Shown here one piece after another: positions 9,122 through 17,196 of a DNA stretch of 64,000 nucleotides. The notes under the pieces are model-generated. The model saw only the letters and a list, made by a program, of their open reading frames with translations, searched no databases and was not told where the DNA came from. Source of the DNA: Clostridium gelidum. GTDB lineage: Bacteria; Bacillota; Clostridia; Clostridiales; Clostridiaceae. The stretch covers positions 3,381,001 through 3,445,000 of the forward strand of contig NZ_AP024849.1 in assembly GCF_019977655.1 (NCBI RefSeq), read 5' to 3'. A program made the translations under genes and the position numbers. Position 1 is the first letter of the stretch. The number at the start of each line of letters is the position of its first letter.

Positions 9122-9772
9122 TTATTCACCTTGAACAAAAAAACTTTTTATTTCATTCAATTCATCATTTAATAAATTGCTTTCTTGTAATTTTTGAGTC
9201 TTTTCTTCGTCTTCTTCTTTCTCATCTATTGCATCTACTGCAATATGTATTTCTTTTTCTATTATTTCCTCTTGAACTGCATCATCATCATCAATTGGAT
9301 CTGAAACATTGTAATTTTTAACAAAGTCTTTTTCTAAATCATCAAATGTTTCTATTTGTGTATTCATAAAGTTTCTATATTTTGCTCTAAATTTAATAAA
9401 TTCTTGTTTAACTTTTTCATGTTCGTCATTTATTTGTATAACATCATTATGAGCTTTATCTGTAAGTTTTTGTGCAGTTTCATTTGCATTTTTCACCATT
9501 AATTCTGCTTCTTTTTGAGCAGAATTTTTTGCTTGTTCTGCCGCATTTTGTGCTAATATCAAAGTGTTTTGTATAGTAGTTTCAATTTTTGAATAATGCT
9601 CTACTTTTTCGTTTAAATTGGCAAGTTTCTCTTTTAAGTTTCCATTTTCTTTATAAAGTTCTTCATAATTATCTACTACTTCATCTAAAAATTCGTCAAC
9701 TTCATCGGCATTGTATCCTCGTAGTCCTTTTTTAAATTCCTTATTGTTTATATCCATTGGAGTTAATTTCAT
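9122..9772 (-). CDS. divIVA: Cell-division/polarity protein DivIVA
   Basis: DivIVA binds curved membrane at poles and septa and recruits partners. The N-terminal membrane-binding segment is intact (MKLTPMDINNKEFKKGLRGYN, with YNADEVDEFLDEV following). It is followed by long coiled coils (about residues 30-145) and an acidic tail with EEDEEKTQ. The 216-residue length is typical. It is the last gene of the leftward ylmE-ylmH type operon (yggS, sepF, yggT, ylmH, divIVA), 13 nt after ylmH. Confidence 0.95.
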   Translation of the reverse strand: MKLTPMDINNKEFKKGLRGYNADEVDEFLDEVVDNYEELYKENGNLKEKLANLNEKVEHYSKIETTIQNTLILAQNAAEQAKNSAQKEAELMVKNANETAQKLTDKAHNDVIQINDEHEKVKQEFIKFRAKYRNFMNTQIETFDDLEKDFVKNYNVSDPIDDDDAVQEEIIEKEIHIAVDAIDEKEEDEEKTQKLQESNLLNDELNEIKSFFVQGE

Positions 9773-9785
9773 ACCTTCACCTCAA

Positions 9786-10550
9786 CTATGTATATTTTTT
9801 AATTATCATTTTTATTCTTCCACTTTTGCTATTCCCAATAGAATCACCTAAAATAAATTTTCCAAAACCTCTTATGGTAATTCTTTCTTCACCTTTAAGT
9901 TCATAACTTTTATCTTTTATCTTAACGTAATTTATAAGAACCTTGCCTTGTTCTATCATTTCTGTGGCATTTGATCTAGATACATTTATAATTCTAGAAA
10001 CAACTCCATCAATTCTTAAAGAAGAAACTAAAATAATTTCTTCTTTAAAATTAACTTTAGGAATAAGTTCAAAATTATCAATTACTTCTGCCTTGCAAAT
10101 AACTTTAGAAATTTTATCTATGTTATATATAATAAAATTTTCTATTTCTTCATATACTGGAACATAACAAGTATTTTTATCCACTAATAAATCACCAATT
10201 TTATTTCTCTCGATACCAAGAGATAAGATTCCGCCTAAAAAATCTCTATGGGTAAGGTTTAAAAATTTCGATGTATTTTTAATCTTTATTAATTTCATAG
10301 GAAATGGATTTTTATATGCATTATTAAAAGAAACCATCCTTCTTTCAGCATCTTCAAAAATTCCATTAGTTTCAACTTTGAAATCATTGCTACACAAATT
10401 TTTTTCAAACCACGACCATATGTTTGGTGTATAAAAATTTTTCCCAAACATAGGCATATCTTTATCTTTAGATATCAAATATCTTTCATAAAGGTTTAAA
10501 GCATCAGCTCTATCCTGATCAGTAAAATACCTGTTTATTTTTTCTTTCAT
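9786..10550 (-). CDS. ylmH: YlmH-type S4-domain RNA-binding protein
   Basis: YlmH homologues bind stalled 50S subunits and assist RqcH-related ribosome rescue; older literature links them to division because of their location. The 254-residue protein has a central region with LTHRDFLGGILSLGIER, typical of YlmH, and a C-terminal S4 domain (about residues 175-240; LRIDGVVSRIINVSRS, KVLINYVKIKDKS). It overlaps the division operon order yggT-ylmH-divIVA, 2 nt from yggT. rqcH also lies in this window. Confidence 0.93.
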   Translation of the reverse strand: MKEKINRYFTDQDRADALNLYERYLISKDKDMPMFGKNFYTPNIWSWFEKNLCSNDFKVETNGIFEDAERRMVSFNNAYKNPFPMKLIKIKNTSKFLNLTHRDFLGGILSLGIERNKIGDLLVDKNTCYVPVYEEIENFIIYNIDKISKVICKAEVIDNFELIPKVNFKEEIILVSSLRIDGVVSRIINVSRSNATEMIEQGKVLINYVKIKDKSYELKGEERITIRGFGKFILGDSIGNSKSGRIKMIIKKYT

Positions 10551-10552
10551 AC

Positions 10553-10819
10553 TTAAAAAAGACTTCCAAATACAATTCTCTTAAGCATATTAAGAATAAC
10601 CAGTGCAATTATTGGTGAAAAATCCATTGGTAATCCTGGAATTAATTTATCTTGTAACCTTTTTAGCGGTTCTAAAATTGGATAAATAAAATTGTGTATT
10701 ATATTCATATACTTATTGCCTTGAATTTGTGGAATCCATGAAGCTATACACTCTATGAATATAGCTAGTTCTAATAAGCTAAATAACCCACTCAAAACTG
10801 TGACTATACTATATGTCAT
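10553..10819 (-). CDS. YggT-family small membrane protein (YlmG)
   Basis: An 88-residue protein with two hydrophobic segments (about residues 5-25 and 62-82) and the YggT signatures ASWIPQIQGN, IYPILEPLKR and PGLPMDFSPIIALVIL. Its role is not settled; members are encoded in division operons of Firmicutes and in cyanobacteria/plastids, where they affect nucleoid or division patterning. It starts after a strong SD (GGAGGAG) and sits tightly between sepF and ylmH. Confidence 0.9.
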   Translation of the reverse strand: MTYSIVTVLSGLFSLLELAIFIECIASWIPQIQGNKYMNIIHNFIYPILEPLKRLQDKLIPGLPMDFSPIIALVILNMLKRIVFGSLF

Positions 10820-10831
10820 ACTTTACTCCTC

Positions 10832-11284
10832 CTATTTTGACCAATTAAATACTGCCTTTGTACTAAGCTCATTCTTAAGCTCATTTGTTACTTCAACATT
10901 TGAAGGTGAAAGAATATATACACCTTTTTCTATTTGTTGTAATTCTCCGCCTAAAGCATAGCAAGAACCACTTATAAAATCTAATAATCTTTGTGCAATC
11001 TTCAATTCTAAAACTGTTGTATTTACTAAAACTATTCTTCTGTTTTTAAGTGCCTCACAAATTTCAGTTGCCTCTTCGTAGTCAACTGGTTTAGTAATTG
11101 TTACCTTTGCATTAGAAGATGTATGGATGTTTACAACTTTGCTATTTTTCTTATTTGTAATAACTGGTTCTATTTCTTCATCTGCTCTCATCTCATTTTC
11201 ATATTCTTCATCCTCATAATCCTCGTACTCTTCATAGTCCTCAAACCCTAATAAAGCTTTAACCTTTGATAAAATCTTACTCAT
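10832..11284 (-). CDS. sepF: Cell division protein SepF
   Basis: SepF bundles FtsZ and tethers it to membrane. The short N-terminal amphipathic helix (MSKILSKVKALLGF), an acidic linker rich in YEDYEDEEY, and the C-terminal DUF552 core (VVNIHTSS to FNWSK) are all present in 150 residues. Its start overlaps the end of yggS by 8 nt, which implies translational coupling. ftsZ itself is not in this window. Confidence 0.95.
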   Translation of the reverse strand: MSKILSKVKALLGFEDYEEYEDYEDEEYENEMRADEEIEPVITNKKNSKVVNIHTSSNAKVTITKPVDYEEATEICEALKNRRIVLVNTTVLELKIAQRLLDFISGSCYALGGELQQIEKGVYILSPSNVEVTNELKNELSTKAVFNWSK

Positions 11285-11957
11285 TTTTTACCCCTCCTGT
11301 ATTATAATTTCTTTCTCCAAATATTCCTGTTCCTATTCTAACTAAGTTAGAACCTTCTTCTATAGCTGTCATATAATCATGAGTCATTCCCATAGATAAT
11401 ATGTTCATATGGATATTATTATAGTTTTTTTCTTTAAGCTCTTCAAATATTTTTTTTGTTTTTTTGAAATAAGCTCTATTACTATCATCATTTCCTATTG
11501 GAATAATAACCATTATTCCCTTTACAGAAATATGGTTGCATTTTTCAATTAATTCTATAAATTCATATAAATTTTCTTCTAAAATTCCACTTTTGCTATC
11601 TTCTCTTCCAATATTGATTTGAATTAATACATTCGCCACTTTATCGGCTTTTCCAAAAGCCTTTTCTATTTCATTTAATAAACTAATACTAGCTAAAGAA
11701 TGTATCAAATAAACATTGTCTACTAAATACTTAACTTTATTACTTTGAAGCTGTCCTATAAAATGCCATCTGACATCATCATGAAAGTTTTCTGATTTTT
11801 TTACCAATTCTTGAACTTTATTTTCTCCAAAATCTCTCACACCTGCTATATATGCTTCTTCTAGTGCTTCTAACGGTTTTGTTTTTGAAACAGCTAACAG
11901 CTTTACATCTTCTTGAATTTTATATTTTAGTTCTTCTATGTTTTGCTTAATCCCCAT
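11277..11957 (-). CDS. PLP homeostasis protein (YggS/PLPBP/YlmE family)
   Basis: A pyridoxal-phosphate-binding alanine-racemase-fold protein without known catalysis that buffers PLP and amino/keto acid pools. LLAVSKTKPLEAL has the PLP lysine near residue 26. GENKVQEL, WHFIGQLQSNKV and LSMGMTHDYMTAI are family hallmarks. The 226-residue length is normal. It is the first gene of the yggS-sepF-yggT-ylmH-divIVA run, 92 nt downstream of the DUF881 gene. Confidence 0.94.
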   Translation of the reverse strand: MGIKQNIEELKYKIQEDVKLLAVSKTKPLEALEEAYIAGVRDFGENKVQELVKKSENFHDDVRWHFIGQLQSNKVKYLVDNVYLIHSLASISLLNEIEKAFGKADKVANVLIQINIGREDSKSGILEENLYEFIELIEKCNHISVKGIMVIIPIGNDDSNRAYFKKTKKIFEELKEKNYNNIHMNILSMGMTHDYMTAIEEGSNLVRIGTGIFGERNYNTGGVKNE

Positions 11958-12049
11958 AATTTAACACCTTTAAACTATTCCTTTCTATACTTCACTTAGT
12001 TTATATTCTATATAACTTTGAAATTCCCTTTAAAAAAATAAATTTAATT

Positions 12050-12781
12050 TTATTTTTTGCTCTCATATCTCTTCATAAATTCAACATTTGCATTTGATGT
12101 TGTTGGTGGCATGATTATTTTATCTATTTTTTCTATGTTCACATAAAGCTTTCTAAACATAAGTTCCCGAACATGACTTCCATCTTCTAAAAGAGCTGCC
12201 TTTAATTTTTCAGGATCTCCTATAACATAAATATTAAAAGGAGCATATTCCATTTCGTCATCATCAAACAACATAAATGCCCAGTTGCATGTTACACCAG
12301 ACCACGGAACAATTCTATGATTATTAACACTAATAGCTTCTGCTCCAGCCATTCGAAGCTCATTTAATATTAATGCCATATCATTATCATGCAAAAGCTT
12401 ATTGTTTATTTCATCTGTATTTTCTTCACGTGCATTAGTCTTTCCATCATTTATATTTAATACAATTCCTGATCCTTCTATTTTATTTAATCCAATAAAC
12501 ATTTCATAATCAGTAATTTGAGCTTTCATATCTTCAAGAATCTTATCATTTTTTGTATAATTATTTTCATAGTTATAAATTTTATTTTTCTTTTCAATAG
12601 TATCTTCTTTTAAATTTCCTATTTCCTTATATAAAGTAGCTCGTTCTTCAACTGCATTTTGATACTCCGCTGCATTTAGATTATAAGATTGAATCCCTTC
12701 AAAATTAAAATTCATTGATATTAAAGCTCCGAGTATTATGGTTGCAATGAAAACAAAGAAAAAACTTTTATTATTTTTCAT
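12050..12781 (-). CDS. DUF881 family protein (YlxX-like), copy 2
   Basis: Unknown function; DUF881 proteins accompany division clusters. There is one N-terminal transmembrane helix (about residues 9-26), a coiled-coil region (about 40-85) and the extracytoplasmic DUF881 domain (IEGSGIVLNINDGK, LNELRMAGAEAISVNNHRIV). I start at the ATG 5 nt after AGAGGTG, rather than the overlapping GTG. It pairs with the other DUF881 gene on the far side of sbp. The pair is homologous but clearly divergent. Confidence 0.88.
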   Translation of the reverse strand: MKNNKSFFFVFIATIILGALISMNFNFEGIQSYNLNAAEYQNAVEERATLYKEIGNLKEDTIEKKNKIYNYENNYTKNDKILEDMKAQITDYEMFIGLNKIEGSGIVLNINDGKTNAREENTDEINNKLLHDNDMALILNELRMAGAEAISVNNHRIVPWSGVTCNWAFMLFDDDEMEYAPFNIYVIGDPEKLKAALLEDGSHVRELMFRKLYVNIEKIDKIIMPPTTSNANVEFMKRYESKK

Positions 12782-12793
12782 CACATCACCTCT

Positions 12794-13186
12794 TTATTTA
12801 ATATCATTATTTTCTTTTTCTATTGAATTTTTTTTAGATAAGTTTCTCTTCCTAATTTTAAACTCTTCTAATAAAAGTCTTCTTATAATTGCAAAATTAT
12901 CAAATATTCTGCCTCCAAATACTATTACTGCTGCTATATATATAGGTATTCCAAGCTTATCTCCTAAATATGCAAGCCCTGCTGCAAGTAATGCATTACC
13001 AAAGAATCCCGATATAAATATATCGGCTTGAAAATTCTTTGAAAGATTTCCTCTAATTGCTCCAAAAACTGAATCTAAACATGCAAGTATAGCTACAGAC
13101 ATGTATGGTGACAGTTTATCTGATATGTTAACATCCAGTACAAATCCAAGTATTATTCCAATTAATAGTCCTATTACTGCTATCAA
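12794..13186 (-). CDS. sbp: Small basic protein Sbp (DUF1290)
   Basis: A 130-residue membrane protein with about three hydrophobic segments and the DUF1290 motifs AILACLDSVFGAIRG and FISGFFGNALLAAGLAYLGD. Function unknown; it sits in the division cluster between DUF881 genes as in Bacillus (ylxW-ylxX-sbp). It starts with TTG, 7 nt after TAGGAGAG. The C-terminal tail is strongly charged (KIRKRNLSKKNSIEKE). Confidence 0.88.
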   Translation of the reverse strand: MIAVIGLLIGIILGFVLDVNISDKLSPYMSVAILACLDSVFGAIRGNLSKNFQADIFISGFFGNALLAAGLAYLGDKLGIPIYIAAVIVFGGRIFDNFAIIRRLLLEEFKIRKRNLSKKNSIEKENNDIK

Positions 13187-13198
13187 ACTAACTCTCTC

Positions 13199-13945
13199 CT
13201 ATTCCTTCACCAATTTAATAAATTCGCTTTTTAATGATTGTGTTGTCTTTCCTATAACTATATCATCTTCAACTTTAATTTCATTGTTATAGTAAAGAAG
13301 AGCTTTATAATCTAAAGATCCTGGAAATGAGATTCCTACATTAAGTCTCCCTTTATCCCCAATTGCTTTAATTACAATTTTATCTCTAGGATATACTTTC
13401 CCGGCAGATCCTAGTGCAACTCCATTTCCTGCCGTCTTAATGCCTGTTTGTGGAGTTATTCTAATATCATTTATATTTATAGCCTCTGCTCCAGAAAACC
13501 AAAGTAAATTGACTATGTGTACTAATTCATCTTCACCTAAGTCTCCACTATTATTACTTGAATTAGATGTAAATAGAGAAGTTTTAGGTGTTATCGTAAG
13601 TGTTATTCCTGGTCCTTTAACATCGACTACACCTAGATGCATTCTAGCATTATCAAGTTGACTTTTTATATCTGTGCCTAAATCACCATCTTTGGCTGCT
13701 GTTTCTTCCATTTTTTTAAGTTCGTCTGATACTTTCGAATTTGTTGTTACCAGCTCTTCTTTTTGCTTCTTTAAATTTTCAATTTCTGAAATCATGTCAT
13801 TTTTATCATAAGTGCTAATGTTTGATGCAGTATTTTTATTAGATAAAACCTTAAATTGATATGCTAATAAAAAGCCTAACAGTGCACAAACAATGGCTAC
13901 AAATATTTGAGATCTAGATATCTTCATTCCTACCTTACCTTTCAT
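13199..13945 (-). CDS. DUF881 family protein (YlxW-like), copy 1
   Basis: One transmembrane helix (about residues 12-29 of the longest form), a coiled coil (about 45-85) and a DUF881 domain with GPGITLTITPK and LLWFSGAEAININDIRI. The longest start overlaps the ftsQ stop as ATGA, which favours coupled translation. A second ATG at 13925-13927 has a weak SD (TAAGG) and gives MKISRSQIF; either could be used. Function unknown, but its location between ftsQ and sbp suggests an envelope or division role. Confidence 0.86.
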   Translation of the reverse strand: MKGKVGMKISRSQIFVAIVCALLGFLLAYQFKVLSNKNTASNISTYDKNDMISEIENLKKQKEELVTTNSKVSDELKKMEETAAKDGDLGTDIKSQLDNARMHLGVVDVKGPGITLTITPKTSLFTSNSSNNSGDLGEDELVHIVNLLWFSGAEAININDIRITPQTGIKTAGNGVALGSAGKVYPRDKIVIKAIGDKGRLNVGISFPGSLDYKALLYYNNEIKVEDDIVIGKTTQSLKSEFIKLVKE

Positions 13946-14697
13946 TCTTTATAATATATAGGCGCACCATTAAATCCTACATCCACATACCCTTTAACAA
14001 TCCCAATACTTGGATTTTCAATTATATGTAGTAGCTTATTCATTTTATCTGGTATATTTTCGTCATTTCCAAGTCTTCCTTCCACATTACCAATATACAC
14101 CTTTATATTCATCAAATCCGTTACATCAATAACATTTATATTATAATTAGTCGGATTATTTTTTATAATTTGATAAAAAACATCCAAAAATTCTAACATC
14201 CTGCTATTGTCTAATGTTTTATTACCTAATTCAACATCTTTCAAGTTTATTCCTATAACATTTACCAAACTTCTATTTTCAACATTATCTGTTTTTTCTA
14301 GCAAATTTGATTCACTATCTAAAATATATTTATAGCCATCTTTATCCACATAATATATTCCAAGCTTTTCTGAAATTTTAATATTAACTTGTTTTGGATA
14401 CGTTTTGCTAATTTCAACATTTTTTACATACGGATTTTTCTTAGCTTCGTTTATTATATTATTTTCATTTATATAGAAAATATTCTGACCAATTAAATTC
14501 TCTGTTCTTTTTTTTACATCCTCTCCACTCATGGTCGGGCTTCCGAGTACTGCAACCTTTTTAATAATAAAGATATTTGATTTAGTTGCAAAAATTATTC
14601 CTCCAATAATCAAAATTATAATTGTTATAAATATTCTTCTCACTTTTCTTCTACGTTTTGCTTTTAAAATAAATTTATTATTTTTTGTTTTTATCAT
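13942..14697 (-). CDS. ftsQ: Division protein FtsQ/DivIB
   Basis: Bitopic divisome protein that bridges FtsL/FtsB and regulates septal synthesis. A very basic cytoplasmic start (KAKRRRKVRR), a transmembrane helix at about residues 22-40, a POTRA domain (VAVLGSPTMSGEDVKKR onward) and an FtsQ domain with ISKTYPKQVNIKISEKLGIYYVD are all seen. I prefer the second ATG (14697), since the first abuts the weak SD. The gene starts a new unit after the ftsW terminator at 14889-14928. Confidence 0.9.
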   Translation of the reverse strand: MIKTKNNKFILKAKRRRKVRRIFITIIILIIGGIIFATKSNIFIIKKVAVLGSPTMSGEDVKKRTENLIGQNIFYINENNIINEAKKNPYVKNVEISKTYPKQVNIKISEKLGIYYVDKDGYKYILDSESNLLEKTDNVENRSLVNVIGINLKDVELGNKTLDNSRMLEFLDVFYQIIKNNPTNYNINVIDVTDLMNIKVYIGNVEGRLGNDENIPDKMNKLLHIIENPSIGIVKGYVDVGFNGAPIYYKE

Positions 14698-14888
14698 ATA
14701 CATCCCTATTCTTTACATGTCACTTATATAATAACATGAATTTTAAAATAATATTACTCTAAATTAATAATACCACTTTATGAAAATACTTTCATCAATT
14801 TTTACATAGAATTTTATCATTACTAAAACTTAAACTATTATTTTTATTCCAAATTTTCAATTTCATTTGTATTTATACCCAAATAAAA

Positions 14889-14928
14889 TACAGGACAAAG
14901 AAATTATAATTTAGTTCTTTGTCCTGCA
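14889..14928 (-). terminator. Terminator after ftsW
   Basis: GCAGGACAAAGAA and TTCTTTGTCCTGT form a stem with a TATTTTATTT tail on the minus strand. It separates the mraZ-to-ftsW unit from ftsQ and the genes downstream. The remaining 14698-14988 gap shows nothing else. Confidence 0.85.
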
Positions 14929-14991
14929 TTTATGCATATTCAAGAAATAACAAGTAAATCAGCTAGTCTACCTTATTTCATCTACCCTATT

Positions 14992-16128
14992 TTATATTTC
15001 TTTAATCTCTTCTTTACCTTCAATTTGCCGTGATATGTTTAAAAGTATCCCTACTGCTGCCATATTAATTACAAGTGCCGATCCTCCATAACTAATAAAG
15101 GGGAGTGGTACTCCTGTAACTGGCATTGAGCCTGTTACAACTGCAATATTTATTAAAGATTGAACTGCTATAATAGAAGTGATTCCTATAGCAAGAAAAG
15201 TACCATAAGTATCCCTTGCTTTCATAGCTACATTAATTCCTCTCCAAATAAATATTACAAAAAGAGTTATTATACATATACACCCTATAAGGCCTAATTC
15301 TTCGCCTATTATTGAAAAAATAAAATCATTATGTGGTTCTGGCATATATAATGTTTTTTGTCTTGATTGACCAAGACCAAGACCTGTAACTCCTCCAGAA
15401 CCTAATGCATAAAATGATTGTATTAATTGATATCCTTTATCTGCTGGATCTTTCCATGGATCGATAAAATTAAGCAATCTATCACTTCTATAACTTGATG
15501 ATAGTGTGAAAAAAGTAGCTGCTGCAAACATGACAGGGGCAACAATTCCAAATAAGTGTTTTATTTTACCTCCAGCTGCAAAAAGTACAATAAATGTAAC
15601 AATCATTATAACACCTGCGATACTTAAGTTTTTCTCCGCCAGTACTATAGCTGCATAAAATCCGGCTACACCTAAATAAGGTAGTATTCCAGTTGTGAAT
15701 TTTTTTACACCTTCCCCTTTATTTTCAAGGCCAACAGCTAAAAAAAGTACTACTACATATTTTGCTATTTCAGATGGCTGTAAACTAAGAGGTCCAATTA
15801 CAATCCATCTTTGTGCTCCATTGGTACCTTTAAAAAGGAACACTGCTAATAATAAAGGTATACAAGCTATCATTATTGCTAATGTGTATTTCTTTAGCTT
15901 ATGATAATCAAAACACATCGCAATTGCCATTACTACAACTCCTATAACTGCTGATATTAACTGTTTTTTCAAAAATAACATACTGTCCTGAAACATAAAC
16001 ATTGAGTAATAAGAACTTGCAGAATATACCATAACTACTCCTATAGTTAAAAGTAATGCTACAGAATAAAATATCCCATAATCTATTTCACCCATTTTTC
16101 TTTTTCTCTTGGACCTAATGACTTTCAT
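14992..16128 (-). CDS. SEDS peptidoglycan glycosyltransferase FtsW/SpoVE
   Basis: Polytopic transferase polymerising lipid II, acting with a class B PBP. About ten hydrophobic segments are seen, with SEDS motifs QPSEIAKYVVVLFLA, DRLLNFIDPWKDP, QSFYALGSGGVTGLGLGQS, PEPHNDFIFSIIGEELG and the terminal PFISYGGSALVINMAAVGILLNI. The longer frame begins at a TTG that is part of the SD (GGAGG), so I start at the ATG at 16126-16128 (378 residues). With two SpoVD/PBP2 genes upstream it is the natural SEDS partner. FtsW and SpoVE cannot be told apart by sequence alone. Confidence 0.93.
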   Translation of the reverse strand: MKVIRSKRKRKMGEIDYGIFYSVALLLTIGVVMVYSASSYYSMFMFQDSMLFLKKQLISAVIGVVVMAIAMCFDYHKLKKYTLAIMIACIPLLLAVFLFKGTNGAQRWIVIGPLSLQPSEIAKYVVVLFLAVGLENKGEGVKKFTTGILPYLGVAGFYAAIVLAEKNLSIAGVIMIVTFIVLFAAGGKIKHLFGIVAPVMFAAATFFTLSSSYRSDRLLNFIDPWKDPADKGYQLIQSFYALGSGGVTGLGLGQSRQKTLYMPEPHNDFIFSIIGEELGLIGCICIITLFVIFIWRGINVAMKARDTYGTFLAIGITSIIAVQSLINIAVVTGSMPVTGVPLPFISYGGSALVINMAAVGILLNISRQIEGKEEIKEI

Positions 16129-16154
16129 ACATAAATCCTCCAAACCTACTTAAC

Positions 16155-17135
16155 TTAAATTGCTATAAATCCTATAATACATAAAATTGCTGTAATAGTA
16201 GAAAATACTGTTACTATCTTTACTTCACTCCAACCCACTTGTTCAAAATGATGATGTATAGGCGACATTTTAAATACTCTTTTGCCGGTTAATTTAAATG
16301 AAGTAACTTGAATTATAACAGATAAAGTTTCAATTAGATAAATACCTCCAACTATAATTACAAATAGCTCCATCTTAAGCATTAATGCTAATGTTCCTAT
16401 AACTCCACCAAGAGCTAAAGATCCTGTATCGCCCATAAATATCTTTGCAGGGAAAGCATTGAATTTCAAGAACCCAAGTAATGCACCAGCCAATGCTATT
16501 GCAAAAATTGCCACTTCATAATTTTCTGTTCTAAAACCAACAATCCCAAAGAAAGTTAGCACTATCACCGTAACTGAAGTTGCAAGCCCATCTATTCCAT
16601 CTGTTAAATTTACTGCATTTGTTACAGCAGCATAAAAAATAACTATAAATGGTATGTATAACATACCTAACTCTACTCTAAATCCATTGCTTACAAATGG
16701 GATTAAGATATCTGTTCCTATATATTTATATCCATACCAAGCAAAAGCTAATGAAAATAAAATTAATAATATCATTTTTTGTGCTGATTTTAATCCCAAA
16801 TTATCTTTGTGGATTATCTTTAACATATCATCTAAAAATCCAATAAATCCAAATGCTAAAAATGCATATAAAATTATCATTTCTTTATCCATAAGCTTAT
16901 GTCCCATAATTAATATAGTAGTAGCTACAGAAATGAAAAATATAAGTCCACCCATTGTTGGAGTTCCAGATTTCTTTTGATGGCTTTTAGGTCCATCTTT
17001 TCTAATGTTTTGCCCAAACTTCAATTTGTGTAATAATGGTATAACTATCGGTCCAAGTATTATTGAAAATACAAATCCCATTATTAGTGGTGCTAAAATT
17101 TTTGAGTTAATTAATAAATTTATTGTTTCCCCCAT
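16155..17135 (-). CDS. mraY: Phospho-MurNAc-pentapeptide transferase MraY
   Basis: Transfers phospho-MurNAc-pentapeptide to undecaprenyl phosphate, making lipid I. Membrane protein with about ten hydrophobic segments; motifs KSHQKKSGTPTMGGL, AVNLTDGIDGLA, NAFPAKIFMGDTGSLALGG and MSPIHHHFEQVGWSE are textbook. The 326-residue length is normal. The start is unusual: no SD precedes the ATG directly, while a very strong one (AAGGAGGTG, 17184-17192) lies about 48 nt upstream, with a small hairpin between. An in-frame TAG just before the ATG excludes a longer protein. Confidence 0.95.
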   Translation of the reverse strand: MGETINLLINSKILAPLIMGFVFSIILGPIVIPLLHKLKFGQNIRKDGPKSHQKKSGTPTMGGLIFFISVATTILIMGHKLMDKEMIILYAFLAFGFIGFLDDMLKIIHKDNLGLKSAQKMILLILFSLAFAWYGYKYIGTDILIPFVSNGFRVELGMLYIPFIVIFYAAVTNAVNLTDGIDGLATSVTVIVLTFFGIVGFRTENYEVAIFAIALAGALLGFLKFNAFPAKIFMGDTGSLALGGVIGTLALMLKMELFVIIVGGIYLIETLSVIIQVTSFKLTGKRVFKMSPIHHHFEQVGWSEVKIVTVFSTITAILCIIGFIAI

Positions 17136-17192
17136 CTAGTGTCGCCCAAGGCATCTAAAAAAAGATACCAAATTAAGGCAAGTCACCTCCTT
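17136..17192 (-). promoter_or_regulatory. mraY translation-initiation region with displaced SD and hairpin
   Basis: Minus-strand AAGGAGGTGACTTG sits about 48 nt before the mraY ATG. Between them GGTATC and GATGCC can pair around a TTTTTTTA loop. The SD is correctly placed for a tiny TTG-CCT-TAA frame instead. Hairpin bridging or leader-peptide coupling are possible; neither is shown. Confidence 0.4.
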
Positions 17193-17196
17193 CGTT

